Below are positions 8,121 through 14,313 of a DNA stretch of 14,313 bases, in pieces. Position 1 is the stretch's first letter; every line of letters starts with the position of its first letter. This stretch comes from JBGPIK01 sp041484845 (GTDB lineage: Bacteria > Desulfobacterota > Binatia > UBA9968): positions 1 through 14,313 of the forward strand of contig JBGPIK010000147.1 of NCBI GenBank assembly GCA_041484845.1. The letters are read 5' to 3'. The translations under genes and the position numbers were made by a program. The notes beneath the pieces were generated by a model, which had not been told where the DNA came from, did no database searches, and saw only the letters and a program-made list of their open reading frames with translations.

Positions 8121-8162
8121 CCGACCTCCGACCGCTAATCTCTGACCTCTAATCTCTTAACT
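8121..8162. repeat. Short degenerate tandem repeat (14-bp unit, two copies)
   Basis: CTAATCTCTGACCT (8135-8148) is followed by CTAATCTCTTAACT (8149-8162), preceded by the related CCGACCTCCGACCG. A degenerate inverted relative, with GAGGTCGGAG and CAGAGATCGAGAG, occurs at 8596-8627. It is noncoding. It lies just upstream of the ThDP-enzyme gene. Between it and 8343 I see no further structure. Confidence 0.55.
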
Positions 8163-8418
8163 TCGCTGCGCTCCCGCGCTGAGCGCATATCACGCTTGTG
8201 CCGTCTTGGAAAACTGGATCAACTGTGGCAGGAGCGGTGCGAATTTTCAACGATGCAACGTAGGTCTCCACGGGAGTTGTCACCAAAATGGCTATTGATC
8301 ATTTTTCTTGTTCCTGCCCGTTTTCTCTTTGTGATATGAGTCACTAGCAGATTGCTGAAAGACTCTGTTTGCAGGCTGCTCAAAAAGATCTCAGAGGCGA
8401 GGCGCGCGAAAAATCGAT

Positions 8419-8440
8419 CCTTCGGCTTCGCTCAGGACAG
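8419..8440. repeat. Dispersed-type repeat motif CTTCGGCTTCGCTCAGG
   Basis: A motif built on CTTCGGCTTCGCTCAGGACA lies inside the third inverted-repeat element. Closely similar strings are common intergenic repeats in proteobacterial and related draft genomes, to my recollection. Only one copy is in this window, so its repeated nature here is inference. Confidence 0.4.
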
Positions 8441-8461
8441 GCTCCCGACAGCCATTTAGTG

Positions 8462-8491
8462 TAGGATGGGTGGAGCGAAGCGATACCCATC
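8462..8491. repeat. Palindromic repeat GATGGGT ... ACCCATC
   Basis: GATGGGT (8465-8471) pairs perfectly with ACCCATC (8485-8491) across a GGAGCGAAGCGAT loop. This resembles the GTAGGGTGGGT...ACCCACC family of dispersed hairpins found in many proteobacteria. It is nested inside the third inverted-repeat element. Confidence 0.5.
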
Positions 8492-8719
8492 GGTCATTTA
8501 CCTTGGTGCGAGATGATTTCGCGCAACGAAGCATATGAGTCTTTTTCAGCAGCCTGACAGGGATTGATTAGCGTCACGCCAACCAGGCGCAAACTGAGGT
8601 CGGAGAGTAGAAGCCAGAGATCGAGAGAAGTTTTTCTTTTTATCGAACCCTTTGGCTACTGAACGGCGAACCATTGAAACGAGCAAGAACAAAGTACGTG
8701 CTTTCTCATGAGGGACAAT

Positions 8720-10024
8720 ATGCAGCTTGAAATGGCGGAGTTTCCGGTGCGTGAGATTCGCCTGGGTAAGGCGTCTCGCTATGAAGCCGGAGTGTTGGAG
8801 GTCGATCAAGAGGGTTTGATAGCTCTCATTCTGCAGGACGAAAGGATACGGGAGGCTACGTTAGCAGTGACCGCTCCGGGCGAAAAGGTTCGGATCACCG
8901 GCGTCCGGGACATTGTTGAGCCCCGGGTGAAGGTAAAGGGGGAGGGTCAAGTTTTTCCCGGCACGCTAAGCCCTGTCGCGCCCGCAGGTGAAGGCCGCAC
9001 ACACCGGCTCTCCGGTATGGCAGTAGTCGCAGCCGTTGAATACGAAGGATTGATACGCTCCGGCTCGGGAGCCGAATGTTGGGCTATTCTCGACATGTGG
9101 GGTCCAGGCGCCGAGGCTTCGCGCTTCAGTTCTTTGGTAAACCTGGTTTTAGTATTGCGGCTTGCCAAGGGCCTTGCCGAGATTGACGCTCACACCGCGA
9201 TCCAGACAGCGGAATATCGCACAGCCAAACTGCTGGCCGAAACAACCATAGGAGTCCGAGCCGAAAAAGAACAGTGCTACGATCTGACAAACGGCAACTC
9301 ATCGTTACCCAAGGTCGTGCTGATTCAGGGTTGCCACACGGATGCGCATCATTCCCACTCGCGCTTAACCTACTATGGCCTTTGCGTGCGTGACTCCCTG
9401 GCGACTTTTCTGCATCCCAACGAAATGCTCGACGGCGCTTTGGGCACCAACGCGACTCAGGGCATTGGCCATCATCCAAGCACGTGGGATTGGCAAAACC
9501 ACCCATTGGTATTTGGCCTTTACCGGGAGCACTCCAAGCGTTTCAACTTTGCCGGCGTCATTCTCGAGCGCATTCGTTTTCTCACTCACCAGGGCAAAGA
9601 AGTGATCGCCGAAAATACCGCGAGACTGGCATCCACGCTTGGCGCTGACGGCGCTTTAATCACGTGGGTCGGCGGCGGCAATGCCTTTGTGGATGTGATG
9701 CTCACCATCGCGGCCTGTGAGCGACAGGGAATCAAAACCGTGCTCGTCGGTTACGAATACGGGGGGAAAGACGGAATCGATACTCCTCTATTGTATTACA
9801 CTCCGGAGGCCGATGCCGTCGTGAGCACCGGTAGCCGCAACCGCGGCATCGATTTGCCCGCGCCCGACCGATTGATCGGTCCGTATGAGGATATTCGGAT
9901 ATTGAACTATCCCGGGGCGCCGATCGTGCCAGCGCGGAGCGCATTCAGCCTGGACGCCTTGGACATGATCATTGGCGGAATCGATCTCTGGGGGATGCAA
10001 CGCTTCACTTACATGGCCTGTTAA
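8720..10024 (+). CDS. Glycine/sarcosine/betaine reductase component B (GrdE-like) homologue without the pyruvoyl cysteine
   Basis: 434 residues, the length of the GrdE/GrdG proprotein family. In the known enzymes the proprotein is cut at a cysteine to form a pyruvoyl group that binds the amino substrate. Family features are clear: MQLEMAEFPVREIRLG at the N-terminus, PGEKVRITGVRDIVEPRVKV (53-72), the GRTHRLSGMAVVAAVEY segment (92-108), HPNEMLDGA (232-240), QNHPLV (259-264), LGADGALI (307-314) and PEADAVVSTGSRN (362-374). From memory, the processing site reads NC soon after HPNEVMDGA; here the equivalent is AT (245-246), and no cysteine occurs between C222 and C333. Instead a cluster CHTDAHHSHSR (205-215) is present. 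The ATG at 8720 is chosen over 8708 because GAGGGA lies just before it and the family begins M-x-L-E. No GrdA, GrdB or thioredoxin partner is nearby. It is therefore probably not a working glycine reductase; its role is unknown. Confidence 0.8.
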   Translation: MQLEMAEFPVREIRLGKASRYEAGVLEVDQEGLIALILQDERIREATLAVTAPGEKVRITGVRDIVEPRVKVKGEGQVFPGTLSPVAPAGEGRTHRLSGMAVVAAVEYEGLIRSGSGAECWAILDMWGPGAEASRFSSLVNLVLVLRLAKGLAEIDAHTAIQTAEYRTAKLLAETTIGVRAEKEQCYDLTNGNSSLPKVVLIQGCHTDAHHSHSRLTYYGLCVRDSLATFLHPNEMLDGALGTNATQGIGHHPSTWDWQNHPLVFGLYREHSKRFNFAGVILERIRFLTHQGKEVIAENTARLASTLGADGALITWVGGGNAFVDVMLTIAACERQGIKTVLVGYEYGGKDGIDTPLLYYTPEADAVVSTGSRNRGIDLPAPDRLIGPYEDIRILNYPGAPIVPARSAFSLDALDMIIGGIDLWGMQRFTYMAC

Positions 10025-10052
10025 TGCGCTCCGAAAAAACATGAGCAGGAAC

Positions 10053-10076
10053 TACCCCGCTGCAAGTTGCGGGGTA
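10053..10076. repeat. REP-like hairpin TACCCCGC / GCGGGGTA
   Basis: A perfect 8-bp stem (10053-10060 with 10069-10076) encloses the loop TGCAAGTT. It starts 28 bp after the stop of the GrdE-like gene. There is no T-run after it, so it is not a canonical intrinsic terminator. Its shape fits the palindromic repeats associated with REP/IS200-type transposases, though none is encoded here. Confidence 0.6.
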
Positions 10077-10213
10077 TCAGAACTCGGCGATGAGATTTGT
10101 CCCAAACGCGTCACCCCCGAATGTGTTAATCGTGAGATGGCTTAGAAATGCCTTAATTTTCTTGTATAACGGCTCAGCGCCATGACTTAGGCAAAGACCG
10201 AGAGATCAAGAAC

Positions 10214-10651
10214 GTGGATCCGTACCTACTCGCAGCAATCGAAGAGGCTAAGCGCGGCTTGTCCGAGGGCGGCATTCCCATCGGCTCCGTCATCGTGAAT
10301 TCAGGCGCCATCGTCGGCCGTGGTCACAACCGTCGCGTCCAGAGGGGCAGCACCATCCTCCACGGCGAAATGGATGCGATCGAGAACGCGGGGCGTCGTT
10401 CCGCCTCCTTCTACCGTGCGTCCACTCTCTACACCACGCTTTCACCCTGCTCCATGTGCAGCGGCGCGATCCTGCTCTACGGCATCCTACGGATCGTCAT
10501 CGGCGAGAACCAGTCCTTCATGGGCGAGGAACAATGGCTCTCGAGCCGCGGCGTTCAGATCCAGGTCGTCCAGGACCAACGCTGCATCCAGCTCATGCGC
10601 GAGTTTGTTCAGAGTCACCCCTCCCTCTGGGCCGAGGACATCGGGGAGTGA
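10214..10651 (+). CDS. Cytosine deaminase, yeast FCY1 type (zinc-dependent)
   Basis: 145 residues, a complete small deaminase of the CDA/tRNA-adenosine-deaminase fold. It converts cytosine to uracil plus ammonia if it behaves like its closest known relative, yeast Fcy1. The zinc site is intact: H50 and catalytic E52 in LHGE, C79 and C82 in SPCSMC. The match to Fcy1 runs along the whole chain: EEAKRGLSEGGIPIGS, RGHNRR, TLYTTLSPCSMCSGAI, YGILRIVIGEN, F102 (equivalent to the Fcy1 lid Phe) and the C-terminal W139 and D142 in WAEDIGE, equivalent to Trp152 and Asp155. The start is GTG; no in-frame ATG lies between the upstream stop at 10154 and this codon, and the Shine-Dalgarno is weak. Isoleucine is coded ATC 13 of 14 times and codons are mostly C-ending, unlike its neighbours, which suggests transfer. 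Guanine or other base deaminase activity is less likely. Confidence 0.9.
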   Translation: MDPYLLAAIEEAKRGLSEGGIPIGSVIVNSGAIVGRGHNRRVQRGSTILHGEMDAIENAGRRSASFYRASTLYTTLSPCSMCSGAILLYGILRIVIGENQSFMGEEQWLSSRGVQIQVVQDQRCIQLMREFVQSHPSLWAEDIGE

Positions 10652-10799
10652 CCAGTGCGTCGGTCATTCACGTCCCATCACCGCGTACACCACGTGAGGG
10701 AGGCCAGGGTCAGGCTTTTAACTCTGGATAATCTTTGCAACAGGGGAATTTCCCAAGCCGAACCCGCGCAACGCGCCGTGCACCATCGTAGCGTTTCCT

Positions 10800-11810
10800 C
10801 TATTTTTTGTAGAGCTGATCCAGGAAACCGGATTTCTGAATCTCGTCGATTAAAGTTAAGTCCCAATTGTCTTTTTCCGTAAGACGCTGGGCCTGCGGGT
10901 AATCCAGGGCGACTAGGTCCAGTAACGCTCGAACGGCCTCGGGTTGGGGCCGAAGACTAGGGTCAACGCGCATTGAAATTTCCTCGTAAAGATTGGCCAT
11001 GATGCCCAAATCCGGATTGCGTACATACTTGGAAAAAATCTTGAGGCTTTCTTCCTTGTGCGATTTTAGATAGTGAATCCCTTCCATATAGGCTTTCAAG
11101 AATCGCACCACAACCGGCCGATTTTTCTGCAAATACGCTGCGGTTGTGTTCAAACCGCCGCCGACATTCGCCACGTCGATTTTGGCGAGAATCTTCATGC
11201 CCATTCGCTCCGCGATCAGGTCCGACGGGGGCGTAAACATCGTCGCGTGAATCAGGCCATTCGATAAGGCCGCCACGCGCGCGCCTGGACCTCCATCGCC
11301 AACGGTAATGAAAGTAACCTCTTTATTCGCATCCATTCCGTTCTCCCGGAGAATTTTAACCAGCCGCGCGTAGGCGGCGTCGCGTCCGGGAGTGATGCCG
11401 AGGGTCTTTCCCTTCAGATCGTGAATGCTCTTGATGCTAGGCTGCGTTACAACGGAATAGCCCGTCGTGTTCGTCGTCACCCCAACCCGCGTGAGCGCCG
11501 CTCCCTGCAAGAGCGCGATGGTTACCCCAAGGTCAGACCCGAGAACAAAATCGACGCTGCCGCCGATGAGAGCCGAAACGCTTCGAGATCCGCCGCGGAG
11601 GTAAATTAGCTGAACGTCCAAACCCTGTTTCTTCCAGATGCCGGTGTCGGAAGTCACCCATGATGGCGCGAATCCCGTTGCCAGCGAGGGATATCCGACT
11701 CTGACAGCTTCCGCCGCTCGCAGCGGAAAAACGTGAACAAAAGACGCAAGAATGACGGCAGAGATTTTTATCCAACGCCCCACGTCGTACCTCACGGTTG
11801 AAAAGCGCAT
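10800..11810 (-). CDS. ABC transporter substrate-binding protein, NMT1/SsuA-like
   Basis: 336 residues from the ATG at 11810; an in-frame TTG at 11834 would add eight residues but is the poorer start. Residues 1-35 form a long signal peptide (MRFSTVRYDVGRWIK, hydrophobic 16-30, then LRAAEA). The mature chain begins VRVGYPSLATGFAPSWVTSDTGIWKKQGLDV, the standard NMT1 opening. It has HDLKGKTLGITPG (130-142), an LVKILRENGMD helix and GLIHATMFTPPSD (185-197), matching the other two NMT1-type receptors in this window segment by segment. It should be a periplasmic receptor for a small organic solute, with no permease or ATPase gene visible. It lies 92 bp downstream of a second receptor gene on the same strand; a nested palindrome occupies its leader. 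Confidence 0.87.
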   Translation of the reverse strand: MRFSTVRYDVGRWIKISAVILASFVHVFPLRAAEAVRVGYPSLATGFAPSWVTSDTGIWKKQGLDVQLIYLRGGSRSVSALIGGSVDFVLGSDLGVTIALLQGAALTRVGVTTNTTGYSVVTQPSIKSIHDLKGKTLGITPGRDAAYARLVKILRENGMDANKEVTFITVGDGGPGARVAALSNGLIHATMFTPPSDLIAERMGMKILAKIDVANVGGGLNTTAAYLQKNRPVVVRFLKAYMEGIHYLKSHKEESLKIFSKYVRNPDLGIMANLYEEISMRVDPSLRPQPEAVRALLDLVALDYPQAQRLTEKDNWDLTLIDEIQKSGFLDQLYKK

Positions 11811-11828
11811 GACGGTCTCGCGTACCGG

Positions 11829-11890
11829 GTTCAAATCGCAGTCGTTCGAGCGATCATCGCAACGTCTCGAACAAGTGAACTGATTTGAAC
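11829..11890. promoter_or_regulatory. Nested inverted repeat between two receptor genes
   Basis: Outer arms GTTCAAATC (11829-11837) and GATTTGAAC (11882-11890) and inner arms GTTCGAG (11844-11850) and CTCGAAC (11866-11872) are both perfect. The block lies entirely between the two minus-strand receptor genes, just upstream of the start at 11810. It could be an operator, an attenuating hairpin or a repeat remnant; there is no T-tract that would mark a standard terminator. Confidence 0.5.
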
Positions 11891-11902
11891 GACTTCCCTG
11901 CC

Positions 11903-12904
11903 CTATTTATTCGCCGCCAGTGATTTCATGATTGAAAAATCGAAAAACTTATCGCGCTGGACCTTCTTTTCCGTTCCGATCGTCTTCAACTCAAAATCCA
12001 AAACTTTTTCCTGATAGTCTTGCGCAATCAAACCGTTGGAGACGAAAGCCGAAACATTCCCTTCATAAGTCCGCTCGGCGAGTTCGCGCGGCACGCCCAT
12101 CGCTTTCATCATGGATCTGAGCGCGCGCTCACGATCGCTCTTAAAGAGCCTTAAACCGTTGAGCGTCGCGCGCAAAAACCGCTTCGCCGTACCAGGCCTC
12201 TTGGTGAGAAAGGCCTCCGTCGCGCTGACCCCCCCTTGCAAGGCCCCCACTTCGTTTTCAAAAGAAAAAAGTTCGCGAAAACCCGCGTCGCGCGCAATAA
12301 AATTTGCCGGGGGCGTTAGCACCGCCCCGTCAATCGCGCCACCTCGCATGGCCTGGAGCACGACGTCGGTGGTTCCAATATAAATGATCAGAGTGTCTTT
12401 CTGCCAACGGACGCCGTTTTTTTCCAGAACATTTTTCAGCAACCGATCACTCGTGCTGCCCGGCGTGCTGCTGCCGATCTTCGCGCCCTTTAGATCCGCA
12501 AAGCTGCGAATCTCCTTTTTCACATAAAGACTATATGTCGGCTTATCATTGAACACCATGACAACTTTCAGAGGCGCTCCCTGGAGAAAGGCCGCCAGCA
12601 CCGTCGGTCCGGTAGCCTGACTGACATCGATGTCGCCGCCGAGCATGGCCTGGATACCCGCTCCTGTTTTCAATATGAGTTGTCTCACCTTCAGCCCCTC
12701 CCGCGCGTAAAAGCCTTCGTCCTCGGCGATTTGAAAAGGCATGGAGCTCGGCGAGTTCCCCGGAATATGAACACGCACTATAGATTGCGCATCTTGCGCC
12801 GAGGCTTGCGTTAACGTCATGCTGAGATTAAAGAGAATAAACAAAACACATACGGATAGGCCTGAGCGTCCAGCCAGTGCCGTCATATGGGCGTGATTCA
12901 TCAT
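11903..12904 (-). CDS. ABC transporter substrate-binding protein, NMT1/SsuA-like
   Basis: 333 residues from the ATG at 12904. A GTG at 12919, the adjacent ATG at 12901 and an ATG at 12886 are alternatives, and none has a convincing Shine-Dalgarno. The signal peptide runs to about residue 36: hydrophobic LSVCVLFILFNLSMTL, then QASA cut before QDAQS. The mature chain starts IVRVHIPGNSPSSMPFQIAEDEGFYAREGLKV. It carries FADLKGAKIGSSTPG, a LLKNVLEKNGV helix and GAIDGAVLTPPAN, all NMT1 family landmarks, and it is paralogous to the receptors at 2-886 and 10800-11810. It is the promoter-proximal member of a two-receptor minus-strand unit and is divergent from the DUF3500 gene 123 bp away. Ligand unknown. 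Confidence 0.86.
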   Translation of the reverse strand: MMNHAHMTALAGRSGLSVCVLFILFNLSMTLTQASAQDAQSIVRVHIPGNSPSSMPFQIAEDEGFYAREGLKVRQLILKTGAGIQAMLGGDIDVSQATGPTVLAAFLQGAPLKVVMVFNDKPTYSLYVKKEIRSFADLKGAKIGSSTPGSTSDRLLKNVLEKNGVRWQKDTLIIYIGTTDVVLQAMRGGAIDGAVLTPPANFIARDAGFRELFSFENEVGALQGGVSATEAFLTKRPGTAKRFLRATLNGLRLFKSDRERALRSMMKAMGVPRELAERTYEGNVSAFVSNGLIAQDYQEKVLDFELKTIGTEKKVQRDKFFDFSIMKSLAANK

Positions 12905-12967
12905 TGCCGTTGCTAACACCGGTTGGATCAGGAGTCAAATTTGCCGTTCAGCGAATCAAGGGGTGAT

Positions 12968-12997
12968 TTGACAGCATCCGTCATGATCAAATAGATT
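12968..12997 (+). promoter_or_regulatory. Candidate sigma70 promoter for the DUF3500 gene
   Basis: A perfect TTGACA (12968-12973) is followed 18 bp later by TAGATT (12992-12997), 4 of 6 consensus bases. This is 30 bp before the ATG at 13028, so the leader would be short but would include the AAGGAGG at 13015-13021. It is the best promoter match I see in the window. Confidence 0.42.
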
Positions 12998-13027
12998 CTC
13001 ACCGACTGACCAAGAAGGAGGCTCTAC

Positions 13028-14215
13028 ATGAGCGATCCAACACCGCGATCCGACGCCGCCTCTTCCCAGACGCCTTCCCCCCGCCGCAACGGCCGTCCGA
13101 TGCGCGTTGGTGGCGGACCTCCCAACTATGTCGAGAATGCCTCGGCGACGGTCGCGCAACCGTTGAAGGGAATCACGACGGATGGAACCGCCATTCTCGG
13201 CTTGTTTCGCATTGAGAAAACCGGCGTGTCCACCCAGTCCATTCGTGAAGCGGCTGAAGCCTTTCTCGGTTCGTTGAACGGTGAGCAACGCGCCAAGACA
13301 CTTTTTCCGATCGAGACGGTCGAATGGCGCAAATGGAGCAATATTCATCGCACGATTATGCGCCACGGCATGCCGTTTTTTGAGATGACCGATCAGCAGC
13401 TCGATCGCGCTTTTGCTCTATTGAAAGAAAGCTTGAGTCCACAGGGATTCGACACGGCGCACGATATCATGCGGCTCAATGAAACCGTCATGGAGATAAC
13501 CGGCAAACTCGACGAATTCGGCGAAGATCTCTACTGGCTCAGCATCATGGGAGCCCCATCCGCCAGTGAGCCATGGGGCTGGCAGATCGATGGCCACCAT
13601 CTGAACATCAACTATTTCGTGCTCGGCGACCAAGTCGTGATGACGCCCGCGTTCCTGGGTTCCGAGCCGGTCTTTGCCCAAATCGGTAAGTACGCCGGCA
13701 CGAGAGTCTTTAAAGCCGAAGAGGAACGAGGGCTCGCGGTCATCCGCTCGCTGTCCGCGGAGCAACGCCATAAGGCGGTCATCTCAGCGGACCTGCCGCG
13801 CGATCTCTTTACGACGGCCTTCCGCGATAATCTCGAGATTCCCTATGAGGGCATTGGCTATGACGAATTAACGACGGCACAGCATGATCTCTTGCTTCGT
13901 CTCGTCGACGTTCATATCGGACGCCTCCGACCCGGCCACGCTCAGTTGAAAATGGCGGAAGTGAAGCGCCATCTTCGCGATACCTATTTCTCGTGGAGAG
14001 GCGGCGTAAAAGTAGATAGTGTTTTTTACTACCGCATTCACAGCCCGGTGTTCATCGTCGAATTCGATCATCAGGCGGGCCAGGCATTTCCTCAGTACAA
14101 AGAGCACTACAAGGACCACATTCACGTGATCGTACGGACGCCGAATGGCAACGATTATGGCAAGGACCTGCTACGGCAGCACTACGAGCAGGCAAAGCAC
14201 CATGCACACGGGTGA
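13028..14215 (+). CDS. DUF3500 domain-containing protein
   Basis: 395 residues. The segment EPWGWQIDGHHLNINYFVLGDQVVMTPAFLGSEPV (181-215) is the hallmark of the DUF3500 family, whose biochemical role I do not know. Other conserved-looking parts are QRAKTLFPIETVEWRKWSNIH (87-107) and a histidine-rich C-terminal strand: YYRIHSPVFIVEFDHQAG, then HIHVIVRTPNGNDYGKDLL. The repeated histidines (H190, H191 and the C-terminal HIH) could form a metal or catalytic site, but this is inference. The first about 30 residues are Pro/Ser/Arg-rich and low in complexity. There is no hydrophobic signal peptide, so the protein is probably cytoplasmic. The ATG is well supported by AAGGAGG six bases upstream. The gene stands alone, divergent from the two receptor genes; the 98 bp after it hold nothing I recognise. 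Confidence 0.82.
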   Translation: MSDPTPRSDAASSQTPSPRRNGRPMRVGGGPPNYVENASATVAQPLKGITTDGTAILGLFRIEKTGVSTQSIREAAEAFLGSLNGEQRAKTLFPIETVEWRKWSNIHRTIMRHGMPFFEMTDQQLDRAFALLKESLSPQGFDTAHDIMRLNETVMEITGKLDEFGEDLYWLSIMGAPSASEPWGWQIDGHHLNINYFVLGDQVVMTPAFLGSEPVFAQIGKYAGTRVFKAEEERGLAVIRSLSAEQRHKAVISADLPRDLFTTAFRDNLEIPYEGIGYDELTTAQHDLLLRLVDVHIGRLRPGHAQLKMAEVKRHLRDTYFSWRGGVKVDSVFYYRIHSPVFIVEFDHQAGQAFPQYKEHYKDHIHVIVRTPNGNDYGKDLLRQHYEQAKHHAHG

Positions 14216-14313
14216 GACGGCACCCCCTACTGAAGCTTGCGCATATGTCTGATCTCGCCCGTCCAAGGCTCGTTGTTGTTCGTTTGAACCCCATCGCACC
14301 ATCGAATAACCTC

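Larger units (their letters stand above)
8348..8556. mobile_element. Nested inverted-repeat element (MITE-like), third in window
   Basis: The right end 8537-8556, read as reverse complement, is CAGGCTGCTGAAAAAGACTC. It matches an inner left end, CAGGCTGCTCAAAAAGATC (8372-8390), at 16 of the first 17 positions. It also matches an outer left end, CAGATTGCTGAAAGACTC (8348-8365), with two substitutions and a 2-nt deletion. There are thus two candidate left boundaries in the same orientation, suggesting one element inserted next to an older copy, or a terminal duplication. CTAG precedes the outer end (8344-8347), but no matching target duplication is seen on the right. The interior holds two further repeat motifs listed separately and no gene. 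Confidence 0.6.

Noticed and set aside
8546..8809. Minus-strand frame over the start of the GrdE-like gene
   Set aside because: It overlaps a repeat end and a well-supported gene; no domain or start signal.
8720..10024. Ring-opening amidohydrolase (cyanuric acid hydrolase/barbiturase)
   Set aside because: The context of hydantoinase and cytosine deaminase made it tempting, but the N-terminal and HPNExxDGA motifs match the GrdE family and the three-fold repeat of the AtzD family is not seen.
10053..10076. Intrinsic terminator of the GrdE-like gene
   Set aside because: The stem is good but no T-run follows; a REP-type palindrome is the better description.
1..14313. tRNA or rRNA genes
   Set aside because: I saw no tRNA-like T-arm/CCA pattern and no conserved rRNA segment on either strand.

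Overview
The window looks like a piece of a metagenome-type bacterial genome with moderate to high GC, many paralogous periplasmic substrate-binding proteins and dispersed palindromic repeats. This style is familiar from soil or subsurface lineages around the former Deltaproteobacteria (Binatota, Tectomicrobia or Rokubacteria-like). The placement is inference from gene families and repeat style only. There is no rRNA, tRNA or phylogenetic marker gene in the window.

Layout. (1) 2-1907, + strand: the 3' part of an NMT1/SsuA-type substrate-binding protein, then, 10 bp later, a family-1 (Fe3+-type) solute-binding protein with a signal peptide. (2) 1908-2272: an intergenic region with a three-unit heptamer repeat and a 137-bp MITE-like element ending exactly at the ribosome binding site of the next gene. 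(3) 2273-6057, + strand: an overlapping hyuB-hyuA pair of the ATP-dependent hydantoinase/oxoprolinase family. (4) 6058-6321: a compound palindromic repeat inside a second MITE-like element, between convergent genes. (5) 6322-8067, - strand: a ThDP-dependent enzyme of the acetolactate synthase/benzoylformate decarboxylase superfamily. (6) 8068-8719: a long repeat-rich intergenic region with a third, nested inverted-repeat element. (7) 8720-10024, + strand: a homologue of glycine/sarcosine/betaine reductase component B (GrdE-like) that appears to lack the pyruvoyl-precursor cysteine. (8) 10214-10651, + strand: a fungal FCY1-type cytosine deaminase with strongly C-ending codons, preceded by a REP-like hairpin. 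(9) 10800-12904, - strand: two more NMT1-type substrate-binding proteins with a nested palindrome between them. (10) 13028-14215, + strand: a DUF3500 protein with a plausible sigma70 promoter and a strong Shine-Dalgarno.

How the genes might work together. The catalytic genes suggest handling of small nitrogenous compounds: cyclic amide/hydantoin opening (HyuAB), cytosine deamination, and a GrdE-like protein whose relatives act on glycine, sarcosine or betaine. Four periplasmic receptors accompany them, but no permease or ATPase is present. The genes lie in at least six transcription units, so this is a shared theme and not a demonstrated pathway. The most unusual single item is the GrdE-like protein, with Thr at the expected processing cysteine and a new His-rich cluster. 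The second is the set of MITE-like elements occupying the main intergenic gaps.
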